64,000 nt of DNA, from NCBI GenBank assembly GCA_003255065.1, contig QAOA01006587.1:62001-126000 (forward strand), given 5' to 3'. This DNA is from Cercis canadensis. Its lineage: Eukaryota; Streptophyta; Magnoliopsida; Fabales; Fabaceae. Shown here piece after piece: positions 27,201 to 39,890 of this stretch. Position 1 is the stretch's first letter, and each line of letters starts with the position of its first letter. The notes beneath the pieces are model-generated. The model made no database searches and was not told the origin of the DNA. It saw nothing but the letters and a program-made list of their open reading frames with translations. The position numbers and the translations under genes were made by a program.

Positions 27201-29944
27201 AAATCAAAGCAAAAATAGTCATAACAAGCCATAGTACCAATACTAGGCCAATGGAAGAAACTTCCAACTTGCTACTATGATATATCAGCATTTTCTTTTC
27301 TGCCAAACAGAAAAAGTACTAAGATTTTTATTTTTTGAAGAAGAGCATTATTTTAGGGGATGTGTACAAGGATTTGACCCTTCATCTACCACAAAATATA
27401 AGCATGAGGCCCACTTTATGAAACATTCATTTATAGGCCTGCTTCAACTGTAATGACTAAATGGAAAATGACACTCATCTACTTTGATCTGTTGCCCCAC
27501 TCTCCTTTCTTCGTTTAGGAAATTCCTTTAGGCCATTACAGGACCAGTCTTTTCAAAGGGAACTTTTTCTTTCTTGTGAGGAATTCTGTGTTGAAGATCT
27601 GCAATGAGATATATATATATATATTGGTTCAGATCTGTTATATCAGTAGCTTCCAATAGTTAGTTTTAGCCAAAGAATTTCACCCATCTCACTTGTGCAT
27701 TGGTATGGAAATATTAGAAGTGACAGGCATAGAAGGAAATGAAAATGATTGTGATTGTTTAGGATTGTTATGACTTTTTTTATTATTATTATTATTGTTG
27801 AAGATTTTGTTTCTACACAAAATTAGCTTTGTAAGAATCATTTTTATATCAGAATATATTATTAATTTAAATGAGTTGTAAATAAAATAATAAAACAATG
27901 TAGTTTATGAAAAATAATTTTAGAATAGTACTAGTTGTGTTGCTCTTAATTAATTAGGTTTGCCAACGTGCAAAATTATATAAGTGCATTACCTAAATTT
28001 AAAAATTTTAAAGAAAAAGAGTGACGCTATTTGCACAATTGTTAGATCTACAAGCTTGTATAATTATATTGATTGTTACATGTCAATTTTAAAGGACAAA
28101 CCAATTAACCAAATTCAGATGAAGCCCACCTTTATAATTTCTTAGGATTATGAATCCAAAAGCTACATTACTAACAATACTCAAAAGAAAAAGTTCAAGT
28201 GGGGTTGCTTAAGTTTACATATATGTGTAGCTGTGTATGTGAATTTATAAACAAGGGTTATGAATTCAATTACTCTACATCTTTAGTGTTAACTTGAAGG
28301 CATAAATCTATTAATTTAAATAAAATTAATATTCGAGAAATTAATGGTATTAAAACAGTTTTAGTATTGACCAAAATTAACAGCAGCATTTATGTTATAT
28401 CATTGTCAAATTTCACTGTTTCAAAAATGTGAGCAAAGCAGAAAGCTTGAACATAGTTTTCAGCGTTCGCAGAAAGATGAACTCAATTTCAACACCCAAA
28501 CAAGACTAAAACATGATTTTGGGGAGACTAAAAGTCAAATCAAACCCAGAAAATGTTATGGTCCGCATGCACGTTAGGTTAAATTTCAAACATCTTCATA
28601 AAATCTGTGTATATAGAGAAGTAAATGATTTTGACAAACAAACTATAGCCAGTGGCTTGTTTCTCAAACAAAACTTTTAGGACCACTTTTTTGTTTTTAA
28701 TATATAATACGTTTTGTTTCTATATGTTCTCACAAAAGTTCATACTCTTTAGAACTAAAAATTGTTTTCAATATGGGAACCAAACAGGCCCTTATCTGCC
28801 ATGGCTACTTTTCTGCTTAGCTGCTCCCTTGAGCTTATAATTAAATTTGGGAAGGAAAGATATGCTAGTTAAGGATGATTTCTAGGGAATAAGACTAAGT
28901 ACAAGAAAAAAAAAAAATAGTAATATNAAAAAAAAAAAAATAATAGTAATATTTGTAAATCATGAAAGTAGGACCCTCCTAATGCAATTCTTAAAACTTC
29001 TCACCTAACAAAAGATTGCAACTTTTGCTCAACTCACAGAAAAGCAAGCCCCTTGTGAAATTAAAGTATTTGAATCTTTAAAAGCTAATAACTAGCCCAT
29101 GTTCCCAAAAGAATTAAAGATAGAATGATGAGTTTTTCCAAAAAGAAATTTCAATAATTTCACCAGACATCATCAAAAGAAGTTCACTAAAGCGGCATCA
29201 ATAGTCTTGCCACATTAAAGTTCTAACATTGAAAAATAAAGCCAAGTGTACATTAGTGACAATAAGCTAATCCATTGAACATGATTATGTCTCACTAATT
29301 GCAAACTCCTTTGGCTTTTTCGCATCCTAATCATAAAAGAACCGAAAAAGATAAAACTAAAATAATCCAAATGAGTATAGGCACTTTATAAGCTCCCATT
29401 CAATGTTTGAGAAAAGTTAACACTAGGGTAATGTAAATATTCTTTTTTTTTTTAATCAAAAGTATATTTAACATATTAGAAATTTAATTATATCTATAAC
29501 AAGTTACTAAAAAATACACGAAGCTATCATGTGTGGTCTGCTAATAAAGGATTTAAGAAGTTTACAGAACGCCAGAGATTTAAATCTTTATACTATCATG
29601 CAATGAAAAAGAATACAAAACAATTTTTTAGTTGAACTATGAGATTTTAAACTCTAATTAATCATAAGAAATTTCTAAACTTTGTAAATAAGTACTATTT
29701 GATGGTGATCATATTTTTGGGTCCTGGTTGCTTGTGCAAAAGATATTGGTATACACTTGCTTCTCCTCCTAAATGATTCTTTTTTTTTTCTTTTTGAAAA
29801 CAAAAAGAGAAAGTAAGAGAAAAGAGATTCATGTTGAAATCTATGAAGCTCAACGATGCCTTCTAACCTTTTCTTTTCTTTTTTCTTTTTCTCCTTTTTG
29901 CTTCCCAAAGACAACAACGGTATAGTCTAATTAAGACTCCAAGT
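24202..29944. other. Gene-free AT-rich intergenic DNA
   Basis: No coding region, RNA gene or complete transposon is recognised. A single N at 24822 separates two 29-30 bp near-copies of ATTATATTATTGATAAA-type sequence, and another at 28927 sits in an A-run with copies of AATAGTAATAT on both sides. Both look like assembly joins. An AT dinucleotide run lies near 27610. Confidence 0.5.
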
Positions 29945-29988
29945 AGAAAATTAAAGGGATATATATATATATATCCCTTTAATTTTCT
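29945..29988. repeat. Perfect 44-bp palindrome
   Basis: The centre is between 29966 and 29967. Each arm is a TA-rich core, then GGGAT, TTAAA and GAAAAT, with every base paired across the centre. It could extrude as a cruciform or fold as a hairpin. It may be a very short MITE or a chance AT expansion; no target duplication is evident. Confidence 0.9.
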
Positions 29989-31864
29989 TTTTTTCCTTTT
30001 AGGCCAAGAAATCCCATTCCGTTTTTGTTCAATAATTAATTGTTATTCCCCTTAATCAATTTTGGCATGACATGTTCATTTTAACTTTTTCTTCTGCCTC
30101 CTCTTAATAAGACGACTTCTTATGGCTGGGGAAAAATGTACTCTAAATCGTACACAAAATTATAACCTGGGATATGTCTTTACCATGATTCTGATCTCAA
30201 ATTGACCAAACAGGCGTAAAAATTAAGATTACTTCTCCTCACTGTAAATCTTGTTTTAACTATTTTCACTCTCACAAGAACAGAATCCTGGCCTCATCTC
30301 ATCATATTCATTGCTTTCAACCTAACTCTCCAAGTTAATGAACATTTTGACTGGTGGTGAAAATGTCCTACAAAAGGTACCTTGATTATAATTACAGTAT
30401 GAATGAAGTTCACAATATTAGCGTTTTAATAATCACTATTTATCATAATTGTGATAAGATTTTTTTTTTCTTTATTTTTAAGTAAGCAAAGGAAAGAAGA
30501 AAATATTTTTAAGTAAATCATAAATTTAGGAAGCATATGATTAATTATGATGAGTAAAGTGTCAATGATCAATTGCACATTAATTAGTATCAAACGGCTT
30601 GTAGCTGAATAGTACTGAGATCGTCCTTAGGACTTGTAAATTCTTTATTCGAATCCAGAGTCATAGCCAAAATACAAAAAAAAAAATTACACATTAGACA
30701 ATTGAAAGGGTTTAATTAGTTTATTGGTGAAAAATAAATGAAGGTTATGAATCAGGCTTCGAATATGGGTCAATATTTGATTCCATTTCCCAGTTACATC
30801 CTATTTTTAAATATCCATGAAAGTTATTTTTAAATATGATTTTAATTCTTTTTTTTGTCCACCATGTTTATCATAATCCTTGATAATTTTTTCCCACTCT
30901 GTCCTAATATAAATTGTCCATTTAAAGGTTCTTACATAGAAATAGGAACATATATGAGTTGTCTATTTTAGGTAGCACAGTAGTTAGAGTAAAGGTTAAC
31001 ACTGGATTTCAATATAGTAAAAGATAATGTTATGGCTCTGTTTGGTAAAAGAAAAATAACAATATTATATCTTTAATTTAGTGAAAGAAAAATACACCTC
31101 TCCAACAGAATACACCATATAACTCTTAATTTGGAAATATAAGTTTTAATCTCATTAAAAATAATTTTGGTAAGAAGTATGAGAAAAAGAATGAGTTAAT
31201 TAATTTTGTCATGTAGAAACTTTCAATAAATAAAAAACTAACAAATATAATATTTACAATTTTTTTTACATAAAAAAAAAAAAGAGGCTTCACTGTCACA
31301 AAATTCAAACTTCAAAGGGCATGCTTTGCTACCCAGAAGGGATACCTGGTTGATTCCTTACAAACCAACTGGGGTGTCTTCACAGTGTCCAGCAACTATC
31401 ATAATGGTCTTTTGTCCTTTGCAAGTACCACCAATGGATAGTAACATTTCACTTTTATCATTAGGAATGCAGTGCCATAATGCACCTATATATCTCCTTA
31501 TCAAAATTACAATAAACTAGAAAATAAAAAAACAAAACAAAACAAAAAAAAAAAACAGAAGAAAAATGCCACATCCATTGTTTCTATCCCCAGTGGTTTT
31601 CAGGACTTCAATTTTGAATGTTTTGGAGCTTTTTTATGCTGCATATATGTATACTAATGTAAGTTACAAATTAAGCTTTTTAGAAACTTATATATATATG
31701 CCTTTTTATAATGAATACTATTACCTATAGTTCTTGTAACTATAACTATACACAATTGTGTAAACAAGTTTTATCTAAATTTAACCCAAAAAAAATATTA
31801 GGAAGAACCACTTGAATTGAACTTAGATACTAAGGCTTTAGCCTGGTAATAAATATGTAATAAG
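29989..31864. other. Gene-free AT-rich intergenic DNA
   Basis: Nothing is recognised apart from a GC-richer island at about 31305-31465. Its minus-strand reading is open for about 65 codons except for one TAA and includes Cys-rich text, but it matches no family I know. An A-rich run lies at 31520-31560. Confidence 0.4.
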
Positions 31865-32013
31865 TTCATCTAAGTTAGTCAAAGTTCGAATTTTGAAGCC
31901 AACACCCAAGAAAATTTCTTCCCTGAATGCATTAGGCCAATGTGAGAGATGTGTCCTTAAGATCGCTCGAGAAAAAAATTAATTTTGATGTGTTAAAGCT
32001 GACTTGAGAATAC
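31865..32013 (+). repeat. SINE-like repeat, copy 1
   Basis: It contains an AGTTCGAATTT core (31882-31892) similar to the pol III B box. It aligns with 32694-32844 in the same orientation through CTAAGTTAGT, TTGAATGCA/CTGAATGCA, TAGG(C/T)CAATGT and CCCTTAAGAT/TCCTTAAGAT. A tRNA-derived SINE is likely, but no poly-A or T tail is clear. Confidence 0.5.
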
Positions 32014-32693
32014 CTTTATCGTTAGAACCACAAAATAAATAAATAAATAGTCATAAAATATAGTTATCCATAATTATAAACGTAAGAATTATATAGAATT
32101 GCAATATATCAATATTGTTTTATCATTCAGGTTATCAGGTAATTAATAACAATTAAAAAGGTTAATTAATTTTATTAGAGCATGAATATAACATAATTTG
32201 ATGGTTTTGATATACTTATTAGCAATTTCTGTATTTATTTCACCCTAGTCCTAAAACTTGTTTAGATAAAAAATAAAAAAAAACATTGTAGTCCACCTGA
32301 ACATCAACGTTAATGTGAAACAACTTTACTTTATGACTGCAATAATTCAAGCTTGAATATGAGTAAACTTTGAAAGATATATATAACTTGCCAATCAAAT
32401 TGAAATACTGTAAGTAATTACTATAATATTTTCCTTGTCTTTTCTGGTTTTCTCCCTAAAGTGAGTTGAGATTGAAGAATTGGGTAAAGTCATAATAAGG
32501 GCACCCTCATTTTGCAAGCTAATAGCTACATTAATTTTCATGTCATTGTCAATTTGTCATCAATACAAAGATAAGAACAAGTTGCTAAGAAGCATTTATG
32601 GTTGCCATCTTATTTTTAAATTATTGGTTGGTGAACTTAATTTCAATTAGAAAAGAAAGAGTGAAGTTTAAGATTAATAAACATAAAATTAAA
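32014..32693. other. Spacer between the two SINE-like copies
   Basis: AT-rich DNA; no gene or other element seen. Confidence 0.5.
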
Positions 32694-32844
32694 TTCATTT
32701 AAGTTAGTTAAGGTTCGAATCTTGGAGTCAGCATTCAGAAAAATTTAATTCTCTTGAATGCACTAGGTCAATGTAAGGAGTGCGCCCTTAAGATAATCTG
32801 AAAATGGACTTAGTCTCAATACATGAAAACTGACTCAAAAATAC
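32694..32844 (+). repeat. SINE-like repeat, copy 2
   Basis: Same family as 31865-32013, with a better B box (GGTTCGAATCT at 32712-32722) and the same downstream order of shared blocks, ending in TGACTCAAAAATAC (copy 1: TGACTTGAGAATAC). Confidence 0.55.
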
Positions 32845-35190
32845 AAAGAAAAGTAAAGTTAAAAGCGAGAAACCAAAACCATTGTGTTTATTATAATGTT
32901 GTAGGTGTTAATCAAAAATTATAGTGTTGTAGGCTTTAAATGATCCTTTTTGTTTAAGATACCAATTTGAGGGAGTTGAGTATTTTATTTATTTATTTGG
33001 TTGTTTTGAGAAGAGAATTTGGCCTTCATGTTTTGTAACTGATACAAGCAATCGCTAGAAACTTTTCCAAGAAAGAAAACAATAATAAAATTATAATTAT
33101 TAGTAACCTTCACAACTCACATAATATTTTTCTTTATTAACATAGAAATCCAACAAGAGAGATTTTTACTTTAACTCCAACAATATTCTCTTATTATTTG
33201 AGCTTCATCCAAGTTCTTCTTTGTCATGATTTTTTTTGTTAACAACTACTCTTGAGCATATTACATTAAACTATTGGAGACAAATAAGAGCTATACCAAA
33301 AACCAAATAGTTGAGATAGTCTAATCAATTTTGTAATTGATTTTTTTTTGGTATAGTCTAATCAATTTTATTTTATTTTTTACTTGAGATAGTTGGCCAA
33401 ACGGCCAAAGCTGCCATTTTATAATTGGGGAGGTTTAAACTTAGGATAAGAGGATGAAGGATAGCCTTAAGGTTGAAGGCGGCTCGACTAAGCCAATGCC
33501 TCTCTTTGTCCAATTAATTTGTGTATAGTTTTTTATTTTCATTTCATTCATCTAATCAATTTTAAATTAAAATAAAAAATTTGAATAAATTGCAGAGTCT
33601 TAGATTCAAACTATGTAACCCATAAAACAGAAAATGAAAGCAATAATTTCAGAGACAATAAGTTAAAAGAGACCAAAATGGAATCAAACAAAAAAAAAAT
33701 AGTTAACCTTATATCTTTTTTCAGAGTAAATAAATTAATTGACCCTTTGTTGTATCGAGCGTTTGAAAGTCACTCTCTATGATTAATTTATATTTGTATA
33801 CGTAATTAACAACCCAATTCTCATGTGGTATTTAAAACATGATAAAAGTTACTATATTTTTACTTAATATGAAAATAAATAATGAACTACTCTTGGAGTA
33901 CACTTTTCAATTCGATTTTTGATAAATTTTGTTCCCTTGTCATATTTAAAGTGTTTAAAAATATTCTTTTGCATTTTTTACACTTAATTAATCAACATTT
34001 AGATTCATTGTCTTATGAATTTATTTGTTACAAAAAATTATTGTTATTTCTAATCAAATTTCACATATCTCTAGAGGTTTTAGTGCTTAAAAAGAGTTCT
34101 CATTTTTTCTATAAAAACTTAATAATTTAAAGCAATCCAATTATTGTGAATCAATATTTTGGTTTAGTCTATTTAATGTGGATTTGAATCTAGGACTCAA
34201 GTTTTTTTGGGAGATCTCTAGATTAATTGTGATATATGCATACTTGTGTTTTTTTTTTTTAATTATTATTGCAACATGAAATTTACATATCATGAATAAA
34301 TAAATAAAAAAAACCACTAATCACGAAAGGAAATACTGAGGATGCCATTCATATAAAACGAAGATGGGAAAATATTAACCATTTTTTAAATCATATAACC
34401 ACAAATTATTGAGATGATTAATCACTTGTATCTTTTACAGTTTTAAAAATTCTCTAAATCATCCATTTTAGTAATTTTTAAGTTAAAAAGTGTGGAAAAT
34501 AATTAATAAATATTAAAAATGATACCAAAAAAAATGGCAAGCATGTAAAGTATGCTTGTAATTTATTGAAAATTATATGTTTGAATCTTATCATCATCAA
34601 GATGTTAATTTCTTCGAATTAGATTTCCTTATAAATCTCTTAGTTCTAAGATGGATGTCCCTGCTTTCACAATTGTAGAATTTTTTTTTTTTTTTGCATT
34701 TCCCTGATTTACTAGTAATATATCAGCATTTACCAAAAAAGAATTAACTTTTAAGTATGTATTATTTTTAATATTTTTTATTAGTAGAGAATAAATTTGA
34801 TCATGAACAATTATTTTAATTAAATATACCTCAAAATTTGAGTCAAGACTTGAGATTTTTTTTTTTTTAATGGTAAGGGTATTCTGAAACTAGTTTTTGT
34901 TCACCGAAACTAAATTCCTCTTCATGCAATCTTAATGATGCATTCTCCACTTGGACATGGTGTATTTAGGAAAAAAATCTCTCTAACTACTAGCTCTAAT
35001 ATTCAAATTAATTAATTTAAATGAATTTATTGTATCATTACCACCAANACCACCAAAACAAAACTTTAAGTTTAGGAATCTCAATTAAGATCGATTACAT
35101 AAAAACTTGTAACTATTATTTGAAATCACCATACCAAAATTGTAACTCCACTCTTCATGGTAAATTCAATTTTTTTTTCCCATTCATCTC
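32845..35190. other. Gene-free AT-rich intergenic DNA
   Basis: Nothing coding is recognised. A single N at 35048 lies between two short ACCACCAA copies, probably a contig join. Confidence 0.5.
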
Positions 35191-35463
35191 AAATTCATGT
35201 TTACATATACGATATGTGATATTTTGAATGAATGGTTGGAGATATATATAATAAAAATATTAAAGATGTTCACGATTGATTAATGAAAAAAATAATCTAA
35301 TTAGTTTAGGGGCACTTGCAAAACTTNAAATTCATGTTTACATATACGATATGTGATATTTTGAATTAATGGTTGGAGATATATATAATAAAAATATTAA
35401 AGATGTTCACGATTGATTAATGAAAAAAATAATCTAATTAGTTTAGGGGCACTTGCAAAACTT
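35191..35463. repeat. Direct duplication around a single N (assembly scar)
   Basis: Bases 35191-35326 and 35328-35463 are 136-bp near-identical copies (AAATTCATGTTTACATATAC to GCAAAACTT) joined by one N at 35327. Confidence 0.85.
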
Positions 35464-35751
35464 GAGGCGCACACATCTATCTTAATGGCCTGGTCTCAGT
35501 ACACACACCATAAAAATCTCCATTTTCTCATACCCAATTCCCATGGTTCATTTTTCTTTTTATTTCTTCTCAAAATTTAAGATTTTTCAAAAACCAATTA
35601 GCACATAATGTAACTTACCATTGCCACCACGATCCCCTGTGCACTCTGCACTATACTGGACGGTTTCCGATATCCGGATATTCCATATAAGTGGAAAGGA
35701 CTACACAGTAAAATAACATCCATTTCGTACTGCCCACGATTATCAACTCAG

Positions 35752-35916
35752 CACGTGTCACCAATCAAAACAATCCAATAATGGCTTCGGTGCAACCCCC
35801 GTCACGCTAGCGAGAAATTCGCGCCCTACAAGTAACCCCTGCCATGTAATATCCTACGTGGCATCTCATTCCCAGTCAGCAAATTTTCCAGGTCCCTCAG
35901 CTTTCTCCTTTAAAAG
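35752..35916 (+). promoter_or_regulatory. Promoter of the DUF506 gene
   Basis: Two ACGT elements of ABRE/G-box type, CACGTGTC (35752-35759) and TACGTGGC (35855-35862), and a CCAATC just after the first lie upstream of a TATA-like TTTAAAAG (35909-35916). Transcription would then begin near 35940, giving a leader of about 640 bases. Regulation by abscisic acid or light is possible from these motifs but is inference. Confidence 0.6.
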
Positions 35917-36047
35917 CCCAACCCACCCACACCCACAACCAGTCACCTAATCCATAGTTTCTCCACAGAACCCCAAAAGCTCTCACTCTTCCCCTTTCAT
36001 CTTCTCCACTGAACCTCATCGTCGGCGACCGTGACATCGCCGGAGAA

Positions 36048-36170
36048 ATGAATATTCCGGCGAGCCTATCTTACTTATCGATGAACAATGCTCGTCTCTC
36101 CGATCATCGTCGCCATGTTTTCCACGAAATCCCTGACCTCAAAGCGATCTTCTTCACTCGCTTAGTCTAG
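36048..36170 (+). CDS. Upstream ORF (40 codons) in the DUF506 leader, candidate conserved-peptide uORF
   Basis: It starts ATG AAT ATT CCG and ends GTC TAG, encoding 40 residues that begin MNIPASLSYLS and end AIFFTRLV. It lies entirely within the predicted 5' leader, 410 bases before the main ATG, and uses well-balanced codons in a GC-richer stretch. I recall that Arabidopsis DUF506 genes, including At3g22970 at the syntenic position, are listed among genes with conserved-peptide uORFs, but I cannot check this here. If conserved, the C-terminal half (HVFHEIPDLKAIFFTRLV) would be expected to stall ribosomes or repress translation of the main ORF. Confidence 0.65.
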   Translation: MNIPASLSYLSMNNARLSDHRRHVFHEIPDLKAIFFTRLV

Positions 36171-36580
36171 AAGTTATTCGATGCTTCTTCTTCGCCTAGA
36201 GGAAAGTATCGGTTTCGTGGTTCATAAATAAGTTTTGGTAGCAACTTCCCTTTTCGGATTGACTCAGTGATCGGAGGAAATTGTGCCGGTTCCTGGTTTT
36301 GATTTTTGTGACTGGTTTTTTCTTAGCTTACCGGAGTAGTAGATGATGAATGTGTGTTAGCGGAGACAAGGAGTGTTTGAATTTCAATGTACATTTTTGA
36401 GAATTGAGGTCACTGTGAGTAACTGACTTTTTTGAGCGAATCCAAGTTCATTGAGCTCTGAAAATGGTGCAGAGCTGACAGAGCGAGTGGTACTGTTTAG
36501 TGTAATTAGGGAGGTTCTGAAAGAAAGAGAGAGACACAGTAAGCGCGTTTAGTTTTCAGATCCTTTCAATTTTCGCAGCC

Positions 36581-38058
36581 ATGCCTCCGATGAAGATCCA
36601 GCCAATTGATATCGATTCCCAGAAACTGAAGGAAGCGGTTGTTCGGAACGATTCGGCTAAGCCAGTGTTGAAGTCGCGGCTGAAAAGGCTGTTCGTGTTT
36701 GATCGGCAGTTTACGAGCGTGTTGAAGACTTCCTCCGTCGAGAAGCCCATCGTTGGGGAAGCTCAGGCGAACAAAGATGGAGGAGCAGGAGGAGGAACGG
36801 AATTTGAGCCGAGCTCGGTTTGCTTGGCAAAAATGGTGCAGAATTTCATCGAGGAAACTAACGAGAAGCAGCCACCGGCGGTGAAATGCGGTCGCAATCG
36901 CTGCAACTGCTTCAACGGCAATAGTAATGATAGCTCCGACGAGGAATTCGAGCTGTTCGGTGGTTTCGGTGAATCAATTCCCACTGGGACTTTCGGTGAT
37001 GCCAGCGACATGCTCAAGGTAAATGCAGCTAACAAATTAAAATTCTACCTTTACTTCTGGCTTGGAGAAAAAATTGTAAAACCTCAAGCTAAGCTAGTAG
37101 AAAAAAATTTCACAACTAATCAAGATTTTCTCATTGTTTCTCAGCAACCAAACAAAGCAAAATAGAGAAATCAAAGCTCTTGTTAATTAAGCTAAAATCA
37201 ATTTCTATAATTTTGCAGGGTTTGATTCCTTGTGCGAGTGTTGCCGAGAGAAACCTCTTAGCTGACACTGCCAAGATCGTTGAGAAGAACAGCAAGGTGT
37301 ACAAACGTAAAGACGATTTGCGAAAGATCGTCACAGATGGGCTTTCATCTCTCGGCTATGATTCCTCTATCTGTAAATCCAAATGGGACAAGACCCCATC
37401 TTACCCAGCTGGTACTTTTCCTTGTTTTTTTCTCTTAAACCTCAAAAAAAATTCCAAATAAAATAGCAAATTGAACAGAAAAAAGTTTCTCCTTTATTCA
37501 GGTGAATACGAATACATTGATGTGGTTGTAGAAGGGGAGAGATTGATAATCGATATCGATTTTCGATCGGAGTTCGAGATAGCTCGATCGACAGGGAATT
37601 ACAAGGCGATCCTTCAATCTCTGCCGTACATTTTCGTCGGAAAATCTGATCGTGTGGCTCAAATCGTCTCGATCGTATCGGAGGCGGCGAAGCAGAGCCT
37701 GAAGAAGAAAGGGATGCACTTTCCGCCGTGGAGAAAGGCTGAGTACATGCGAGCCAAGTGGCTCTCTCCCTTCACTAGAGCGAAGCAACCCCCTTCCTCC
37801 TCCGTTCAAAGCGACGTCGTTCCCGAAACCGTGATGGAGAACGACGAGGAGTCTGCAACGACGGAGAGCGATTGTGGCGAGTTGGAACTGATTTTCGGCG
37901 AGAAAACATTGCCTCCGGAGGATGATCCTGGTGAAGAGAAGACCAAGACGGTGGTGGCGCCGCCGACGTGGCAGCCACCGGCGATTAAACCGAAGAGTGT
38001 CGAGAGAGGAACAAAGGTGGTCACCGGATTAGCCTCTCTTCTCAAAGAGAAACCATAG
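36581..38058 (+). CDS. DUF506 family protein (PD-(D/E)XK nuclease-like fold)
   Basis: Three exons (36581-37018, 37219-37411, 37502-38058) join in frame to 395 residues, typical for this plant family. The biochemical function of the family is not established; its core is predicted to resemble PD-(D/E)XK nucleases. The N-terminal family motif RLKRLFVFDRQF is at 34-44. It is followed by a basic and Cys-containing stretch (CGRNRCNCF) and an acidic patch (SSDEEFELFGGFGES). The DUF506 core spans about 155-300 with GYDSSICKSKWDKTPSYPAGEYEYIDV-type sequence across the exon 2/3 junction, then IIDIDFRSEFEIAR and LPYIFVG. The C-terminal ~90 residues are low in conservation and rich in Glu and Pro. The start is the first ATG of the frame. 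The long leader with a uORF points to translational control. It is in the same position relative to PKP1 as Arabidopsis At3g22970. Confidence 0.94.
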
Positions 38059-38134
38059 AAGAAAATTTTGCACTTTTTTTCGTCTTTTTCTAATGGTTAA
38101 TTAAAAAAATATATAACTAAAAATCCGGATAAAT

Positions 38135-38198
<64 letters not shown>

Positions 38199-39714
38199 GT
38201 GGTTCTCTTTTANAGCAGCAACTATATGATCGATGTAATAAAAAAAAGCAGCAAGAAAAAAAAAAAAGTAAATATTTTCCAAACTCTAAATACTGTTTAA
38301 CTTCTACTTCCCTAAATTAACATTACTTAGTCCTTGCTAAACTAATATTATCTTAAGTTGAAAAAGGTGAAATCACCTGAGATCATTTCCATTCGTTTCC
38401 CCAAATGTCAGTCGTCTCTCTGCATTCTGAAATATTCTGGATGTATCTCTTTCTAAAATAATTATATATATAAATTATTTATTTCTTGAATGAATTGTAC
38501 TATTTTAGGTTTGTGTTGATTTTTTTGAGGCGGTGCAGAGAGGAGTTACAACGTTACGGTCCCTTGAAAGGAGACAAAGCAAGATGAAGCTTTTCTTTCT
38601 TAATTTCTTGCATCTTTTTATGTGATTAAGTATACTAATTTTTTCAATTTTTTTTTTAAAATTTTAATTTAAGAATAATAATATTTTAAGTTTGTAAAGA
38701 TAACAGAGAATAATAGAACAGTGGTATTGCTGACGCCGGCAGGACGGCCCGTGGCATCTCGAACGCCGTGAGGAAGAGGCAAAACCAATGTATATATATA
38801 TATATAATTAATTAATTAATTTGGAAAAATTAATCGTATATTTTTATATTTCTACAGCCTTTTGAGTGCTGCAAAAGTAAAAAAGTGAAAAAGTGAAAAT
38901 CTCTAGTCCAATTCCACCTTTATCTCACCTAAACACAAAAAAGTAAAGTGGGATTTTGCCTAATTTTTTTACTACAGTAGTAGCATGATTAAGCTGGTTA
39001 AAGAACACGTGGCAGTGAGTCATGAAATTCACAGCCCCCCAGTAAAAACTCATCTTGTGTGTGTGCAGTTAGTTTGACTGTCCCCTAATGAGAAAATTGA
39101 CTGAGACTTACTGGGCATCTTATACTCTGCTCTCTCTCTCACGCACCAAGGTGTTTTGCTTTGGAGTCATTGACACGTGCGACGCAGAACACTATAGATT
39201 GGTACTGGCGGTTGGGAAGGTTGAAAACAGTGAAGTATTTTTTGACCATCTTGGCTTAAGTTCTTAACAACCATCTCCCTACCAAATTTGGTGCTTTGTT
39301 TTTTCTACGCCTAACACTCTCAATCCTTTTCTTTGTGTTTTTTTTATGTGCTTTGATATAATATTTTAATTATGTGGATTAACATAGTTAAATTTATTTT
39401 ATTAAACTTTAATTAATGACATGTTAAATAATAGTAACTTTCTATGTTGCAATTACACCTAAAGATCGATTACCTATTATATGAGTCTTGTGTAAGTCAT
39501 TCAGTAATGAGTAGGTTATTTACCTTGGGCCTAACAAATTAATGATCATTCATTTGTTAAGAAATAGAGTTAGATTTTTTAGTTTAAGATACGAAGAAAT
39601 AGTAATTTGAAATTAAAATTACAATTTTTTTTTTCGAGCTCCGGAGATATATTATGTATACTTGTATATTTTCTTTTTTTAACTAATCGTAGCTTATAAG
39701 TAGACAGTGAAGAA
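38059..39714. other. DUF506 3' region and intergenic DNA
   Basis: A run of 60 Ts at 38138-38197 begins 80 bases after the stop codon, with an N at 38213, so local length is unreliable. G-box cores CACGTGG (about 39008) and CACGTGC (about 39174) occur, but no gene follows on either strand. No coding region recognised. Confidence 0.5.
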
Positions 39715-39890
39715 CTTAGATTCAGTCATGTAACTTGAGTCATGTTACTCAGATATAAGTTATATATTTTATTAAAATTCATCTGAACCATTAAAATATA
39801 TTAATATTTAATAGTTGAGATGAGTTTTAATGAAATGTACGGCTCAGATTTTAGTAACATAACTCAAGTCACATGATAATATCTAAATCT
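39715..39890. mobile_element. Foldback MITE, about 176 bp
   Basis: The two halves are imperfect reverse complements. The left CATGTAACTTGAGTCATGTTACT pairs with the right AGTAACATAACTCAAGTCACATG, and the left TTAAAATTCATCTGAACCATTAAA pairs with TTTAATAGTTGAGATGAGTTTTAA. Arms are about 85 bp with almost no loop. Clear target duplications were not found. Confidence 0.65.

Noticed and set aside
37498..37809. 103-codon and neighbouring minus-strand ORFs over DUF506 exon 3
   Set aside because: They are antisense shadows of a well-supported exon.
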